Assembly: GCF_000971215.1 (NCBI RefSeq)
Contig: NZ_BBMA01000011.1
Coordinates: 78,974 to 142,973, forward strand
Origin: Demequina silvatica
Lineage (GTDB): Bacteria; Actinomycetota; Actinomycetes; Actinomycetales; Demequinaceae
Direction of reading: 5' to 3'
DNA length: 64,000 bases
The notes under the pieces were generated by a model, which was given only the letters and a program-made list of their open reading frames with translations, made no database searches and was not told where the DNA came from. Of the stretch, positions 45,586 through 56,494 are shown piece after piece. The position numbers and the translations under genes are program-made. The number at the start of each line of letters is the position of its first letter. Positions within the stretch are counted from its first letter, which is position 1.

Positions 45586-46593
45586 ATGGACATCGACATG
45601 CAGGCCCTGCGGGGCCTCGAGCGCGAGAAGGACATCCGTCTGGACGTGCTGGTCGACGCGATCGAGCAGGCGCTCGTCTCCGCGTATCACAAGACCCCGG
45701 GCGCGTACCGGCACGCCCGCGCGCACCTCGACCGCGTCACCGGCAAGGTGACCATCCTCGCCCGCGAGGACGTCGAGGAGGGTCAGGACCCCGCCGAGCT
45801 CCCCGAGTTCGACCACACCCCGGCCGACTTCGGGCGGATCGCCACGTCGACCGCGCGTCAGGTGATCTTCCAGCGCCTGCGTCAGGCGGGGGACGATGCG
45901 GTGCTGGGCGAGTACGCCGGGCGTGAGGGCCACCTGGTGTCGGGTGTCATCCAGCAGTCCTCGGACCCGAAGAACGTGCACGTGGACCTGGGCGACGTCG
46001 AGGCGATCCTGCCGCCGCACGAGCAGGTCCCCACCGAGGTGTACGTCCACGGCGAGCGCCTCAAGGGCTACGTCCTCGACATCTCCCGCGGCGCCAAGGG
46101 CCCGTCCATCACGCTGTCGCGCACCCACCCCGGCCTGGTGCGCAAGCTGTTCGAGCTCGAGGTGCCCGAGATCGCCGACGGCACCGTCGAGATCATGAGC
46201 CTCGCCCGCGAGGCCGGCCACCGCACCAAGATCGCCGTGCGCGCGACGGTCCCGGGCGTCAACGCCAAGGGCGCGTGCATCGGCCCGATGGGCTCGCGCG
46301 TCCGCGCCGTCATGAGCGAGCTGCGCGGAGAGAAGATCGACATCATCGACTGGGACGACGACCCGGCCACGTTCGTGGGCAACGCGCTGTCGCCGTCGCG
46401 CGTCGTGTCGGTCGCCGTGGTGGACGAGGAGGCCCGCGCCGCGCGCGTGGTGGTCCCGGACTTCCACCTGTCGCTCGCGATCGGCAAGGAGGGGCAGAAC
46501 GCCCGCCTCGCGGCACGCCTCACGGGGTGGCGCATCGACATCCGTTCGGACGAGCAGCCCGACGTGCCCGGGCGAGCCGGATCCGGGCGCTGA
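45586..46593 (+). CDS. nusA: Transcription termination/antitermination factor NusA
   Basis: 335 residues. N-terminal RNA-polymerase-binding domain (about 1-125), S1 domain ([24 protein letters not shown]), then two KH domains ([38 protein letters not shown] [35 protein letters not shown]). It lacks the acidic C-terminal repeats of E. coli NusA, as is normal in actinobacteria. It begins 6 nt after rimP. Confidence 0.97.
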   Translation: MDIDMQALRGLEREKDIRLDVLVDAIEQALVSAYHKTPGAYRHARAHLDRVTGKVTILAREDVEEGQDPAELPEFDHTPADFGRIATSTARQVIFQRLRQAGDDAVLGEYAGREGHLVSGVIQQSSDPKNVHVDLGDVEAILPPHEQVPTEVYVHGERLKGYVLDISRGAKGPSITLSRTHPGLVRKLFELEVPEIADGTVEIMSLAREAGHRTKIAVRATVPGVNAKGACIGPMGSRVRAVMSELRGEKIDIIDWDDDPATFVGNALSPSRVVSVAVVDEEARAARVVVPDFHLSLAIGKEGQNARLAARLTGWRIDIRSDEQPDVPGRAGSGR

Positions 46594-46611
46594 CGGGGAT
46601 CCGCTAGACTG

Positions 46612-46896
46612 GTGAAGCCGAGAGACCCGTCTCGTGACGTCGGCGCCCCCGCCACCGCTCCTCAGGAACCGGTGCGGACGTGCGTCGGATGCAGGGGTCG
46701 GGCGTCTCGGTCGGTCCTTGTGCGGGTGACGTGCGTGGACGGCCACGCGGTCGTCGACGAGCGTCGCAGCCTGCCGGGCCGGGGAGCCTGGCTGCACCCC
46801 GATCCGGAGTGCCTCGCGCAGGCGCTGAGACGGAGGGCCCTGCCCCGCGCGCTGCGCGTGGCGGACCTGGACGTCACCGGCCTCACGGTCGGCTAG
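46612..46896 (+). CDS. ylxR: YlxR/DUF448-family RNA-binding protein
   Basis: About 75-94 residues. The YlxR fold is evident: RTCVGCRGRASRSVLVRV, then LPGRGAWLHPDPECLAQALRRRALPRALR. GTG 46612 is just after a TAGACT -10-like box; GTG 46672, giving MRTCVGCRG, is the more typical short start. YlxR proteins bind nucleic acid or RNase P in some species. Always found between nusA and infB. Confidence 0.9.
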   Translation: MKPRDPSRDVGAPATAPQEPVRTCVGCRGRASRSVLVRVTCVDGHAVVDERRSLPGRGAWLHPDPECLAQALRRRALPRALRVADLDVTGLTVG

Positions 46897-46947
46897 CGTG
46901 GACCGTGCCCACCATCGAATCAGACGGGATGAAAGCCCATGGCCCAG

Positions 46948-47017
46948 CGATGAGCATCTCACGATGAGCACCCAGCCGTAACGATGGCTCGACCCTGTCT
47001 TGGGCGAGCCGAGACAG
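46948..47017 (+). promoter_or_regulatory. infB leader with direct repeat and competing hairpins
   Basis: CGATGAGCA is repeated at 46948 and 46962. Then GGCTCG (46986-46991) can pair with CGAGCC (47005-47010), or CTGTCT (46995-47000) with AGACAG (47012-47017). The two stems interleave, so they exclude each other. The second covers part of the infB ribosome site (AGGAG 47016-47020). Confidence 0.45.
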
Positions 47018-47024
47018 GAGAGAA

Positions 47025-49751
47025 GTGGCAAAGCCCCGCGTTCACGAGATCGCGAAGGAGCTCGGAGTCTCGAGCAAGGACCTGATCACCAAGCTCAACG
47101 AGCTCGGCGAATACGTCAAGGGTCCGTCCTCCACCCTGGAGGCACCCGTGGTGCGGAAGGCCCGTGAGGCCTTCCCCGCGGCCGCCTCCGCAGCACCCGC
47201 CGCGGCGGCGCCGGCCAAGCCGGCCGCCAAGCCCGCTGCGAAGCCCGGCGCCCCCAAGCCCGGTCCCAAGCCTGCCGCGGCACCCGCCGCCGAGGCTCCC
47301 GAGGCCCCTGCGGCCCCCGCGGAGACCCCGAAGGCCGCACCCGGCCCGAAGCCGGCACCCAAGCCCGCCGCCGCAGCCGAGAAGGCCCCCGTGGCCGAGC
47401 CGGCCGCAGCGGAGAAGGCCGCCGCGCCCAAGCCCGGCGCCCCGCGCTCCAACGTGCCGCTTCCCAGCGACATGCCGCGTCCGCGTCCGCGCCCGGCGGG
47501 CAACAACCCGTTCAGCGACCGTTCGGCGGGCCCGCGCCCCCGTCCGCGTCCGGGCGGCAACAACCCGTTCCAGGCCAACCGTCCCGGCCCGCGTCCCGGT
47601 GGTCCGGGTGCCGGCGCGGGTGCAGGCGGCGGCCGTCCCGGCGCGCCCGGCGGCGCCCGTCCCGGTGGGCCCGCGGGCACCCCGGGTCGTGGCTTCGGCC
47701 CCCGCCCCGTCGGCGGTCCCGGCCAGGGTGCCGGCGGCGCCGGCGGTCCCGGCCGTCCCGGCGGCTTCGGCGGCCCCGGCGGCCGTCCCGCCCCCGGCGG
47801 CCGCGGCCGCGGCGGCGGCACCGCAGGTGCCTTCGGCCGTGCGGGCGGCAAGCCCGTCCGCGGTCGCAAGTCGAAGCGCGCGAAGCGGGCAGAGTACGAG
47901 CAGCAGCAGGCCCCGGCCATCGGCGGCGTGCAGATCCCTCGCGGTGACGGCTCGACCCCCATCCGTCTGCGTCGCGGCGCGACCCTGACGGACTTCGCCG
48001 AGAAGATCGATGTCAACCCCGCGTCGCTCGTCACCGTCCTTTTCCACCTGGGCGAGATGGCGACCGCGACGCAGTCGCTCGACGAGGACACCTTCGAGGC
48101 CCTCGGCTCCGAGCTGGGCTACATCATCCAGATCGTGTCGCCCGAGGACGAGGACAAGGAGCTCCTCGAGGACTTCGGCCTCGACCTGGACGCCGAGCTC
48201 GCCGCGGAGACCGACGAGGACCTCGAGGCCCGTCCGCCGGTCGTCACCGTCATGGGTCACGTCGACCACGGAAAGACCCGCCTGCTGGACTCGATCCGCA
48301 AGGCGGACGTCATCTCCGGCGAGGCCGGCGGCATCACCCAGCACATCGGCGCGTACCAGGTGCACACCACGCACGAGGGTCACGACCGTGCCATCACGTT
48401 CATCGACACCCCGGGTCACGAGGCGTTCACCGCCATGCGTGCCCGTGGTGCGCAGGTCACCGACATCGCGATCCTCGTTGTCGCGGCGGACGACGGCGTG
48501 ATGCCCCAGACCATCGAGGCGCTCAACCACGCCCAGGCGGCCAACGTGCCGATCGTCGTGGCGGTGAACAAGGTGGACAAGGAGGGTGCGAACCCGGCCA
48601 AGATCCGCCAGCAGCTCACCGAGTACAACCTGGTGGCTGAGGAGTACGGCGGCGACACCATGTTCGTGGACGTGTCCGCGCTCAAGGGCCAGGGCATCGA
48701 CGACCTCCTCGAGGCCGTCCTGCTCACCGCCGACGCGGGCCTCGACCTGCGGGCGAACCCGAACAAGGACGCCCGCGGTGTCGCGGTCGAGGCGCACCTG
48801 GACAAGGGCCGCGGCGCCGTCGCGACCGTCCTGGTGAACTCGGGCACGCTGCGCGTCGGCGACGCGATCGTCGCGGGCACGGCCCACGGCCGCGTCCGTG
48901 CGATGTTCGACGAGCACGACAACCAGGTCACCGAGGCCACCCCGGCCCGTCCGGTGCTGGTGATCGGCCTGACCTCGGTGCCCGGCGCCGGCGACACCTT
49001 CCTGGTGGCCGACGACGACCGCACCGCGCGTCAGATCGCCGAGAAGCGCGCGGCCGCCGAGCGCGCCGCGCAGCTCGCGAAGCGTCGCAAGCGCATCTCG
49101 CTCGAGGACTTCAACAAGGCCCTCGAGGAGGGCAAGGTCGAGACCCTCAACCTCATCATCAAGGGTGACGTCTCCGGTGCCGTCGAGGCGCTCGAGGACG
49201 CGCTGCTCCAGATCGACGTGGGCGACGAGGTCGACCTGCGCATCATCCACCGCGGTGTCGGTGCGGTGACGCAGAACGACGTCAACCTCGCGACGGTCGA
49301 CAACGCGATCATCATCGGCTTCAACGTGCGTCCGGCCGAGCGCGTCCAGGACCTCGCGGACCGCGAGGGCGTGGACATGCGCTTCTACTCGGTCATCTAC
49401 CGTGCGCTCGAGGACGTCGAGGCCGCGCTCAAGGGCATGCTCAAGCCCGAGTTCGAGGAGCGTCAGGTCGGCGGCGCGGAGATCATGGAGATCTTCCGCT
49501 CGTCCAAGTTCGGCAACATCGCGGGCTGCCTGGTGCGTACCGGCAAGATCGTCCGCAACGCCAAGGCGAAGGTCGTGCGCAACGGCGTCGTCATCGGCGA
49601 GCCGACCATCGAGACGCTGCGCCGGTTCAAGGACGATGCGACCGAGGTCCGCGACGGCTTCGAGTGCGGTATCGGGCTCGGCAAGTTCAACGACATCCAG
49701 GTCGGCGACATCATCGAGACCTTCGAGATGGTCGAGATCCCGAGGGGCTGA
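47025..49751 (+). CDS. infB: Translation initiation factor IF-2
   Basis: 908 residues. N-terminal IF2_N helix ([34 protein letters not shown]), then about 250 residues of Ala/Pro/Lys and Gly/Arg/Pro low complexity. A second IF2_N follows, and the GTPase domain has GHVDHGKT near 412, DTPGHEAF and NKVDKEGA. C-terminal domains II-IV end with EMVEIPRG. The GTG start has AGGAG 4 nt upstream. The Gly/Arg/Pro-rich middle is typical of actinobacterial IF-2 and is probably disordered. Confidence 0.97.
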   Translation: MAKPRVHEIAKELGVSSKDLITKLNELGEYVKGPSSTLEAPVVRKAREAFPAAASAAPAAAAPAKPAAKPAAKPGAPKPGPKPAAAPAAEAPEAPAAPAETPKAAPGPKPAPKPAAAAEKAPVAEPAAAEKAAAPKPGAPRSNVPLPSDMPRPRPRPAGNNPFSDRSAGPRPRPRPGGNNPFQANRPGPRPGGPGAGAGAGGGRPGAPGGARPGGPAGTPGRGFGPRPVGGPGQGAGGAGGPGRPGGFGGPGGRPAPGGRGRGGGTAGAFGRAGGKPVRGRKSKRAKRAEYEQQQAPAIGGVQIPRGDGSTPIRLRRGATLTDFAEKIDVNPASLVTVLFHLGEMATATQSLDEDTFEALGSELGYIIQIVSPEDEDKELLEDFGLDLDAELAAETDEDLEARPPVVTVMGHVDHGKTRLLDSIRKADVISGEAGGITQHIGAYQVHTTHEGHDRAITFIDTPGHEAFTAMRARGAQVTDIAILVVAADDGVMPQTIEALNHAQAANVPIVVAVNKVDKEGANPAKIRQQLTEYNLVAEEYGGDTMFVDVSALKGQGIDDLLEAVLLTADAGLDLRANPNKDARGVAVEAHLDKGRGAVATVLVNSGTLRVGDAIVAGTAHGRVRAMFDEHDNQVTEATPARPVLVIGLTSVPGAGDTFLVADDDRTARQIAEKRAAAERAAQLAKRRKRISLEDFNKALEEGKVETLNLIIKGDVSGAVEALEDALLQIDVGDEVDLRIIHRGVGAVTQNDVNLATVDNAIIIGFNVRPAERVQDLADREGVDMRFYSVIYRALEDVEAALKGMLKPEFEERQVGGAEIMEIFRSSKFGNIAGCLVRTGKIVRNAKAKVVRNGVVIGEPTIETLRRFKDDATEVRDGFECGIGLGKFNDIQVGDIIETFEMVEIPRG

Positions 49752-50182
49752 TGGCTGACAAGGCGAGGGCTCTGAAGCTCGCGGGCACGATCAAGAAGAT
49801 CGTCGCCCGCGCGCTCCAGACCGAGATCAAGGACCCGCGGCTGACGTTCGTCACCGTGACGGACGTCCGCGTGACCGGCGACCTCCAGCAGGCCTCCGTG
49901 TTCTACACGGTCCTCGGCACGGACGAGGAGCGGGAGGACGCGGCCAAGGGCCTGGCGAAGGCCAAGGGTCGGCTGCGGGCGATCGTGGGCTCGCAGCTGG
50001 GCATCCGGCTCACCCCGACGCTCGAGTTCCACCTCGACGCGGTCCCCGAGACCGCGGCGAGCCTCGACCGTGCCCTCCACGAGGCGCACGTGCGGGACGA
50101 GGAGCTCAAGCGGCTGCGCGAGACCGCGGAGTACGCGGGCGAGTCCGACCCGTACAAGCACCCCGACGAGGACGAGTCCTAG
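49751..50182 (+). CDS. rbfA: Ribosome-binding factor A
   Basis: 143 residues. KH-like 30S maturation factor: ALKLAGTIKKIVARALQTEIKDPRLTFVTVTDVRVTGDLQQASVFYTVLG. The ATG overlaps the infB stop by one base (TGATG). Confidence 0.96.
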   Translation: MADKARALKLAGTIKKIVARALQTEIKDPRLTFVTVTDVRVTGDLQQASVFYTVLGTDEEREDAAKGLAKAKGRLRAIVGSQLGIRLTPTLEFHLDAVPETAASLDRALHEAHVRDEELKRLRETAEYAGESDPYKHPDEDES

Positions 50183-51124
50183 TTGGGTCGCAAGGGCGGT
50201 CCCGAGCCCGTCCCCGGACTGGTCGTGGTCGACAAGCCGGCCGGCTGGACCTCGCACGACGTCGTCGCGCGGGTCCGCCGGCTGGCGGCCACGTCCAAGG
50301 TGGGGCATGCCGGCACGCTCGACCCCATGGCCACCGGCGTGCTGGTGCTCGGGATCGGCAAGGCGACCAAGCTGCTCACCTACGTCGTGGGGCATGACAA
50401 GTCCTACGACGCCACCATCCGGCTCGGCCAGTCGACCGTGACGGACGATGCGGAGGGAGAGGTCACCTCGACCGCGGACGCGTCCGCGGTAGGGGACGAG
50501 GCCATCCGCTCCGCCATCGCCCGCCTCACGGGCGACATCCTCCAACGCCCCAGCGCCGTCAGCGCGATCAAGGTCGACGGCAAGCGGGCCTACGCCCGCG
50601 TGCGCGGGGGAGAGGACGTCGAGCTTCCCGAGCGGCCCGTCACGGTGTCGCGCTTCGACCTCCTGGAGGTGCGGAGGGACGATGCGGTGGTGGACCTGGA
50701 CGTCCGGGTGGACGTGTCCTCGGGCACGTACGTGCGCGCGCTCGCGCGCGACCTGGGCGCCGCGCTCGGCGTGGGCGGCCACCTGACCGCGCTGCGCCGC
50801 ACGCGTGTGGGCGGGATCGGGCTCGACGTCGCCCGCACGCTCGAGGACCTGGGCGCCGTGGTCGACGACGGCGAGCCGCTGCCCCGCGTCCCCCTCGCGG
50901 ACGCCGCGGCGGCGACGCTGCCGGTGCTCGAGGTGTCCGATCGGGACGCCGCCGCGCTGTCCTTCGGGCAGTGGATCGACGCGACCGTGGAGGGCCCGAG
51001 CGTGGCGATCGCGCCCGGCCCGCGCGCCGTCGCGATCGTCGAGCCCAAGGCGGGCCGCGCGAAGCCCGCGATCGTGTTCGAGCCGGCCGCCGCATCGTCC
51101 CCCGCCGCTCCTGCGGCAGAATGA
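50183..51124 (+). CDS. truB: tRNA pseudouridine55 synthase
   Basis: 313 residues. [16 protein letters not shown] and the catalytic Asp in [16 protein letters not shown] (about D47) are intact, as are [25 protein letters not shown] and [14 protein letters not shown]. The C-terminal PUA-like region is followed by an Ala/Pro tail. The start is TTG, abutting the rbfA stop (TAG TTG) without a gap; no other start fits. It holds three 10-mer copies. Confidence 0.95.
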   Translation: MGRKGGPEPVPGLVVVDKPAGWTSHDVVARVRRLAATSKVGHAGTLDPMATGVLVLGIGKATKLLTYVVGHDKSYDATIRLGQSTVTDDAEGEVTSTADASAVGDEAIRSAIARLTGDILQRPSAVSAIKVDGKRAYARVRGGEDVELPERPVTVSRFDLLEVRRDDAVVDLDVRVDVSSGTYVRALARDLGAALGVGGHLTALRRTRVGGIGLDVARTLEDLGAVVDDGEPLPRVPLADAAAATLPVLEVSDRDAAALSFGQWIDATVEGPSVAIAPGPRAVAIVEPKAGRAKPAIVFEPAAASSPAAPAAE

Positions 51125-52104
51125 CCGGCATGCACGTCTGGCGCTCGCTCGCGGAGATCCCCGACCTGGGTCCCGCCGTGGTCACGCTCGGGAACTTCGA
51201 CGGCGTCCACCGCGGTCACCAGGCCGTGCTGCAGGCGATGGTGGCGGACGCGCGCGAGCGCGGTCACGTCGCCCTCGCGATGACGTTCGACCCGCACCCC
51301 AAGGCCGTGCACGACCCGGCGCACCAGCCCGAGCTCATCACCGGGCTCGACGACCGCCTCGAGCGGCTCGCGGCGACCGGCCTCGACGGCGTGCTGGTGG
51401 TGCGGTACACGCTCGACTTCGCGCGGCAGACGCCCGAGGAGTTCGTGCTCGACTACCTGGTGCACGGCCTGCACGCCTCGTGCGTGGTGGTGGGCCGCGA
51501 CACGCGCTTCGGGCGCGGCAACGCCGGCGACGTGGAGACCATGCGCGAGCTGGGCGCCCAGCTCGGCTTCGCGGTCGACATCATCGACGACGCGTGCGCG
51601 ATCTCCGAGTCGGGACGCCGGTGGTCCTCGACCTGGGTGCGCGAGCTGCTCGACTCGGGCGACCTGCCCTCCGCGACCGAGGTGCTGGGCCGCGAGCACC
51701 GCCTGCGCGGCACGGTCATCCATGGCGACGCGCTCGGCCGCGAGATCGGTTTCCCCACCGCGAACCTCGACCACAGCGCGGGGATGATCCCGCGCCACGG
51801 CGTCTACGCCGGGTGGCTCACCGTGCTCGACGGGCACGCCAACGCGCGCGCCGGAGCGCTCGTGGGGGAGCGCATGCCCGCCGCGATCAGCCTCGGAATG
51901 AACTACACGGTGGGCGGCACGGACCTGCGCATCGAGGCGTACGTGATCGACCGCGACGGCATCGACCTGTACGACGCGGAGGTCGCGCTCGACCTCGTCG
52001 AGTGGCGCCGTCCCATGCTCGACTTCGGGTCGCTGGACGCGCTGGTGACCGCGCTCGGCGAGGACGTCGACTGGTGCCGCGCCGTGCTCGCGGTGCGTGC
52101 CTGA
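51121..52104 (+). CDS. ribF: Bifunctional riboflavin kinase/FAD synthetase
   Basis: 324-327 residues. The N-terminal nucleotidyltransferase has [18 protein letters not shown] and the FDPHP motif; the C-terminal flavokinase domain has [15 protein letters not shown] and [12 protein letters not shown]. It makes FMN and FAD, the cofactors used by the flavin redox operon at 2589-7804. ATG 51121 overlaps the truB stop; ATG 51130 lies 7 nt after a CAGAAT box and could serve a leaderless internal transcript. Confidence 0.96.
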   Translation: MTGMHVWRSLAEIPDLGPAVVTLGNFDGVHRGHQAVLQAMVADARERGHVALAMTFDPHPKAVHDPAHQPELITGLDDRLERLAATGLDGVLVVRYTLDFARQTPEEFVLDYLVHGLHASCVVVGRDTRFGRGNAGDVETMRELGAQLGFAVDIIDDACAISESGRRWSSTWVRELLDSGDLPSATEVLGREHRLRGTVIHGDALGREIGFPTANLDHSAGMIPRHGVYAGWLTVLDGHANARAGALVGERMPAAISLGMNYTVGGTDLRIEAYVIDRDGIDLYDAEVALDLVEWRRPMLDFGSLDALVTALGEDVDWCRAVLAVRA

Positions 52105-52110
52105 CGCCGG

Positions 52111-52140
52111 TTCGCGTCCGTCCGCGCATTCCTGTACCAT
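52111..52140 (+). promoter_or_regulatory. Candidate rpsO promoter
   Basis: TTCGCG (52111-52116), 18 bp, TACCAT (52135-52140), the same -35 and spacing as the rpsB promoter candidate, about 90 nt before rpsO. Confidence 0.5.
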
Positions 52141-52229
52141 TGACAGTCGCCGTCAGAACGGCCGCGGATCCCAGTGCACCGGAGAACATGCCCGGTTGCG
52201 CCGCGCAACGAACCGGAAGAGAGACGCCA

Positions 52230-52499
52230 GTGGCACTCGACGCAGCAGTGAAGCAGTCCATCATGACCGAGTACGCGACCCACGAGGGCGACACCGGCTC
52301 TCCCGAGGTTCAGGTCGCCGTCCTCACGCAGCGCATCAAGGACCTGACCGAGCACCTCAAGGAGCACAAGCACGACCACCACTCGCGTCGTGGCCTGCTC
52401 CTCATGGTCGGCCGTCGCCGCAACCTCCTCAACTACCTCGCGAAGACGGACATCAACCGTTACCGCTCGCTCATCGAGCGTCTGGGCCTGCGCCGCTGA
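52230..52499 (+). CDS. rpsO: 30S ribosomal protein S15
   Basis: 89 residues from the GTG at 52230, exactly the family length, with canonical [44 protein letters not shown]. The ribosome site is a purine run (GGAAGAGAG). A terminator follows, then pnp, as in most bacteria. Confidence 0.96.
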   Translation: MALDAAVKQSIMTEYATHEGDTGSPEVQVAVLTQRIKDLTEHLKEHKHDHHSRRGLLLMVGRRRNLLNYLAKTDINRYRSLIERLGLRR

Positions 52500-52520
52500 G
52501 CGCAGCCCCTCCCAGCGTCT

Positions 52521-52560
52521 GCCCGGCCGCTCCCCCCAGGGGTAGCAGCGGCCGGGCTTT
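52521..52560 (+). terminator. Terminator after rpsO
   Basis: GCCCGGCCGCT (52521-52531) pairs with AGCGGCCGGGC (52547-52557), 11 bp, followed by TTT. Confidence 0.82.
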
Positions 52561-52571
52561 CGCGTACCCGG

Positions 52572-52637
52572 GGACGATGCGCCGGCCCGGCCCCGCGCGG
52601 ACGTCGCCGGGGCGCGCGCGGAACCCGCGCATCGTCC
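52572..52637. repeat. Inverted pair of the 10-mer family between rpsO and pnp
   Basis: GGGACGATGCGC (52571-52582) and its exact complement GCGCATCGTCCC (52627-52638) face each other across 44 bp in the rpsO-pnp gap. The right copy is one of the five extended ACCCGCGCATCGTCC forms. Confidence 0.82.
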
Positions 52638-52840
52638 CTCCCTGCTGTTAGGATTGTCGCGGCCCGGTTCGCCGGGCCGACCAACACAACCTGGCAGGCC
52701 AGCCGGATGCTGATCCTCGGTGGTGACCCCCAGAACCCCCTTCCGTACGGGGACCGTTCTGAGCGTTTCGACTGACGATCAGTGACGCGGCGTGAGCCGC
52801 ATCCGCCTGCCTGCCACGAATAGGCAAGGAGCAACTCCTG
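52638..52840 (+). promoter_or_regulatory. pnp promoter and structured leader (rest of 341-bp gap)
   Basis: A TAGGAT -10-like box (52649-52654) is followed by a perfect hairpin, CGGCCCGG (52660-52667), UUCG loop, CCGGGCCG (52672-52679). About 160 nt of further leader then run to AAGGAG (52826-52831), 9 nt before the ATG. In E. coli a hairpin in the pnp leader is the target of RNase III/PNPase autoregulation; whether this one works that way is inference. Confidence 0.5.
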
Positions 52841-55060
52841 ATGGAGGGTCCTGAGATCAAGTTTGCCGAGGCCGTCATCGACAACGGCGCCTACGGCACC
52901 CGCACGGTCCGCTTCGAGACGGGTCGTCTCGCGCAGCAGGCCGCGGGCACCGTTGCCGCGTACCTCGACAACGACACCATGCTGCTGTCGGCCACCACGG
53001 CCGGCAAGAGCCCCCGCGACGGCTTCGACTTCTTCCCGCTGACGGTGGACGTCGAGGAGCGCTCGTACGCCGCGGGCAAGATTCCCGGCTCGTTCTTCCG
53101 CCGCGAGGGTCGCCCCTCGACGGACGCGATCCTCACGTGCCGCCTGATCGACCGTCCGCTGCGCCCGACCTTCGTGTCCGGCCTGCGCAACGAGATCCAG
53201 GTGGTCGTGACGGTGCTCGCGATCAACCCGGACGACGCCTACGACACCCTGGCGATCAACGCGGCCTCCGCGTCGACGCAGATCGCCGGCCTGCCGTTCT
53301 CCGGCCCCATCGGCGGCGTGCGCATCGCGCTCATCGACGGCCAGTGGGTCGCGTTCCCCAAGTACTCGCAGAAGGAGCGCGCCGTCTTCGACATGGTCGT
53401 CGCCGGCCGCATCGCGGGTGACGACGTCGCCATCATGATGGTCGAGGCCGAGGCGACCGACGACGCGTTCGAGCTCATCGCCGAGGGCGCCAAGGCCCCC
53501 ACGGAGGAGGTCGTCGCCGAGGGTCTCGAGGCCGCGAAGCCGTTCATCCGTGCGCTGTGCGAGGCGCAGATCGCCCTCGCCGCGCAGTCGTCGAAGGAGA
53601 CCCGCGAGTTCCCGCGCTTCCTCGACTACCAGGACGACGTGTTCGCCGCCGTGTCAGCCGCCATCGAGGGCGACCTCGCCGCCGCGCTGCAGATCGCCGA
53701 CAAGCAGGAGCGCGAGAACCGTCTCGACGAGATCAAGGACGCCGCGCACGCGCAGTTCGACGGTCAGTTCGAGGGTCGCGAGAAGGAGATCTCCGCGGTC
53801 GTCCGCGCGGTCACCAAGAAGACCATCCGCCAGCGCATCCTCAAGGACGGCGTCCGCATCGACGGCCGTGGCCTCAAGGACATCCGTCCCCTCTCGGCCG
53901 AGGTCGCCGTGGTGCCCCGCGTGCACGGCTCCGCGATCTTCGAGCGTGGCGAGACCCAGATCATGGGCATCACCACGGTCAACATGCTCAAGATGGAGCA
54001 GCAGATCGACTCCTTCAACCCGGAGACGAAGAAGCGCTACATGCACCACTACAACTTCCCGCCGTTCTCGACGGGTGAGACCGGTCGTGTGGGTTCGCCC
54101 AAGCGTCGCGAGATCGGCCACGGTGCGCTCGCCGAGCGTGCCCTGGTGCCCGTGCTCCCGTCGCGCGAGGACTTCCCGTACGCGATCCGTCAGGTGTCCG
54201 AGGCGCTCGGCTCGAACGGCTCGACCTCGATGGGCTCCGTGTGCGCCTCGACGCTCTCGCTGCTCAACGCCGGCGTGCCGCTGAAGGCCCCCGTCGCGGG
54301 CATCGCGATGGGCCTGGTGTCCGACACGGTCGACGGTGAGACCCGCTATGCGGCGCTCACCGACATCCTGGGCGCCGAGGACGCGTTCGGCGACATGGAC
54401 TTCAAGGTCGCCGGCACCTCCGAGTTCGTCACCGCGATCCAGCTCGACACCAAGCTCGACGGCATCCCCGCCTCGGTGCTCGGCGGCGCGCTGTCGCAGG
54501 CCAAGGACGCGCGTCTGCACATCCTCGGCGTGATGGCCCAGGCCATCTCCGAGCCCGACGAGATGAGCCCGCACGCGCCCCGCGTGATCGCGGTGCGCAT
54601 CCCCGTCGACAAGATCGGCGAGGTCATCGGCCCCAAGGGCAAGATGATCAACCAGATCCAGGACGACACGGGCGCGGACATCTCGATCGAGGACGACGGC
54701 ACCGTGTACATCGGCGCCACCGACGGCCCGTCGGCGGAGGCCGCGCGCGCCGCGATCAACGCGATCGCGAACCCGCACGTCCCCGAGGTCGGCGAGCGCT
54801 TCGTCGGCACCGTGGTGAAGACCGTCGCGTTCGGCGCCTTCATCTCGCTCAGCCCGGGCAAGGACGGCCTGCTCCACATCTCGCAGATCCGCAAGCTCGT
54901 GGGCGGCAAGCGTGTCGAGAACGTCGAAGACGTGCTCGGCGTGGGCCAGAAGATCCAGGTGGAGATCACCGAGGTCGACCCGCGCGGCAAGCTGTCGCTC
55001 GGCGTGGTCGAGGAGGCCGGCGCGGAGTCCGCGGAGGCCGAGGAGACCGTCGAGGCGTAA
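52841..55060 (+). CDS. pnp: Polyribonucleotide nucleotidyltransferase (PNPase)
   Basis: 739 residues. A 3'-5' phosphorolytic exonuclease and polymerase. Two RNase PH domains (first about 15-150; second about 330-560 with GTAFERGETQ-like [14 protein letters not shown] and [31 protein letters not shown]), KH ([26 protein letters not shown]) and S1 ([34 protein letters not shown]) follow in the usual order. It is flanked by two hairpins that share a 16-nt core. Confidence 0.98.
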   Translation: MEGPEIKFAEAVIDNGAYGTRTVRFETGRLAQQAAGTVAAYLDNDTMLLSATTAGKSPRDGFDFFPLTVDVEERSYAAGKIPGSFFRREGRPSTDAILTCRLIDRPLRPTFVSGLRNEIQVVVTVLAINPDDAYDTLAINAASASTQIAGLPFSGPIGGVRIALIDGQWVAFPKYSQKERAVFDMVVAGRIAGDDVAIMMVEAEATDDAFELIAEGAKAPTEEVVAEGLEAAKPFIRALCEAQIALAAQSSKETREFPRFLDYQDDVFAAVSAAIEGDLAAALQIADKQERENRLDEIKDAAHAQFDGQFEGREKEISAVVRAVTKKTIRQRILKDGVRIDGRGLKDIRPLSAEVAVVPRVHGSAIFERGETQIMGITTVNMLKMEQQIDSFNPETKKRYMHHYNFPPFSTGETGRVGSPKRREIGHGALAERALVPVLPSREDFPYAIRQVSEALGSNGSTSMGSVCASTLSLLNAGVPLKAPVAGIAMGLVSDTVDGETRYAALTDILGAEDAFGDMDFKVAGTSEFVTAIQLDTKLDGIPASVLGGALSQAKDARLHILGVMAQAISEPDEMSPHAPRVIAVRIPVDKIGEVIGPKGKMINQIQDDTGADISIEDDGTVYIGATDGPSAEAARAAINAIANPHVPEVGERFVGTVVKTVAFGAFISLSPGKDGLLHISQIRKLVGGKRVENVEDVLGVGQKIQVEITEVDPRGKLSLGVVEEAGAESAEAEETVEA

Positions 55061-55080
55061 GCGCCCCAGGTTCTGACGCT

Positions 55081-55114
55081 CGAAGGGCGGTCCGGTTCGC
55101 CGGGCCGCCCTTCG
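55081..55114 (+). terminator. Terminator after pnp with UUCG loop
   Basis: CGAAGGGCGGTCCGG (55081-55095), loop TTCG, CCGGGCCGCCCTTCG (55100-55114): 15 bp with one G-T wobble. Confidence 0.82.
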
Positions 55115-55139
55115 GCGTTCCTGGGCGCCGCACCGCGAC

Positions 55140-55145
55140 TAGGCT
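55140..55145 (+). promoter_or_regulatory. -10 box for leaderless M16 peptidase gene
   Basis: TAGGCT lies 7 nt before the ATG at 55153, with no ribosome-binding site. Confidence 0.45.
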
Positions 55146-55152
55146 CGCCCTC

Positions 55153-56472
55153 ATGCCTCACACCCTTCCCCTCGTGCACGCGGGAGCGCTCGGCTCCGAC
55201 CTCGCCATCGAGCAGGACCACGGCGCCGTCATCCGCCGCAGCATCCTGCCCGGCGGCGTCCGCGTGCTCACCGAGCAGATCCCCGGCATGCGCAGCGCGA
55301 CGCTGGGCGCGTGGATCGGGGTCGGCTCCCGGGACGAGGCCCCCGAGCACGCCGGCTCGACGCACTTCCTCGAGCACCTGCTGTTCAAGGGCACCGCACG
55401 CAGGACCGCGCTCGACATCGCGGAGGAGTTCGACCGCGTCGGCGGCGAGTCCAACGCCCTCACCGGCAAGGAGTACACCTGCTACTACGCGCGGGTGATC
55501 GACACCGACCTGCCGATGGCGATCGACGTGGTGCTCGACATGGTCACCTCGGCGCGGCTCGACCAGGCGGACTTCGACATGGAGCGCGGGGTGATCCTCG
55601 AGGAGCTCGCGATGAACGAGGACGACCCGGGCGACGTCATCCACGAGCGCTTCACCGAGGCGGTGCTCGGCGGCCACGTCCTGGGCCGGCCCATCGGCGG
55701 CACGCCCGAGATCATCGAGGCCGTCACGCGCGACGCGGTCCAGGCTCACTACCGGCGCCACTACTCGCCGGCCGGGCTGATCGTCACGGCGGCCGGGGGA
55801 GTGGACCACGACGCCGTCTGCGCGCAGGTGCACGATGCGCTGGTCGCGGGCGGCTGGGACCTCGCGGGCGACGCGGTGCCGGTGGGGCGCCGGGATCGCT
55901 TCGCGCCGGTGGAGGCGACCCTCACGCCCGAGGTGCGGATCCGCAGGAGCGAGCTCGAGCAGGCCCACGTGCTCCTGGGCACGCGCGGGTTCTCCGCGAC
56001 CGACGACCGCCGGTCCGTGCTCGCGGTCTACAACGCGATCCTGGGCGGCGGCATGAGCTCGCGCCTGTTCCAGGAGATCCGCGAGAAGCGCGGCCTCACC
56101 TACTCGGTGTACTCGTTCGGAGCGCCCAGCACGGAGACGGGCATCTTCGGGATCTACGGCGCGTGCACGCCCGCGAAGGTCGACGAGGTCGAGCGCCTCA
56201 TGGCCCACGAGCTCGAGCGCATGGCCGAGGGCGTCACCGAGTCCGAGCTCGAGCGCGCCAAGGGCCAGATCGCGGGCGGCATGGTGCTGCGCCTCGAGGA
56301 CTCGTACTCGCGCATGTCCCGCCTGGGCAAGGCGGAACTCGTCTACGGCGACCTGTGGTCCATCGCGGAGATGCTCGGCGACGTGCGGGCCGTCACCGCG
56401 GACCAGGTGCGCACTCTGGCCGCGGACCTTGCCACCCGCGACCGCGTCTCGGTGAGGGTCGGGCCCGCGTAA
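55153..56472 (+). CDS. M16-family zinc metallopeptidase
   Basis: 439 residues, the usual size of a bacterial M16B protein. The inverted zinc motif HFLEH is at 71-75 and the downstream Glu pair is in MERGVILEELAMNEDD (about 142-156). The second half has the R/Y pair region GLTYSVYSFGAP. It would degrade small proteins or peptides, probably in the cytoplasm, since no signal peptide is seen. The position after pnp is conserved. The start is probably leaderless. Confidence 0.93.
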   Translation: MPHTLPLVHAGALGSDLAIEQDHGAVIRRSILPGGVRVLTEQIPGMRSATLGAWIGVGSRDEAPEHAGSTHFLEHLLFKGTARRTALDIAEEFDRVGGESNALTGKEYTCYYARVIDTDLPMAIDVVLDMVTSARLDQADFDMERGVILEELAMNEDDPGDVIHERFTEAVLGGHVLGRPIGGTPEIIEAVTRDAVQAHYRRHYSPAGLIVTAAGGVDHDAVCAQVHDALVAGGWDLAGDAVPVGRRDRFAPVEATLTPEVRIRRSELEQAHVLLGTRGFSATDDRRSVLAVYNAILGGGMSSRLFQEIREKRGLTYSVYSFGAPSTETGIFGIYGACTPAKVDEVERLMAHELERMAEGVTESELERAKGQIAGGMVLRLEDSYSRMSRLGKAELVYGDLWSIAEMLGDVRAVTADQVRTLAADLATRDRVSVRVGPA

Positions 56473-56494
56473 CCCGCGCATCGTCCCTGGTCAG

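Noticed and set aside
46986..47017. H-type pseudoknot in the infB leader
   Set aside because: The stems interleave, but only one nucleotide would have to cross a 6-bp stem, so alternative hairpins are more likely than a true pseudoknot.
51000..51130. FMN riboswitch upstream of ribF
   Set aside because: ribF overlaps truB, leaving no untranslated leader that could hold the aptamer.
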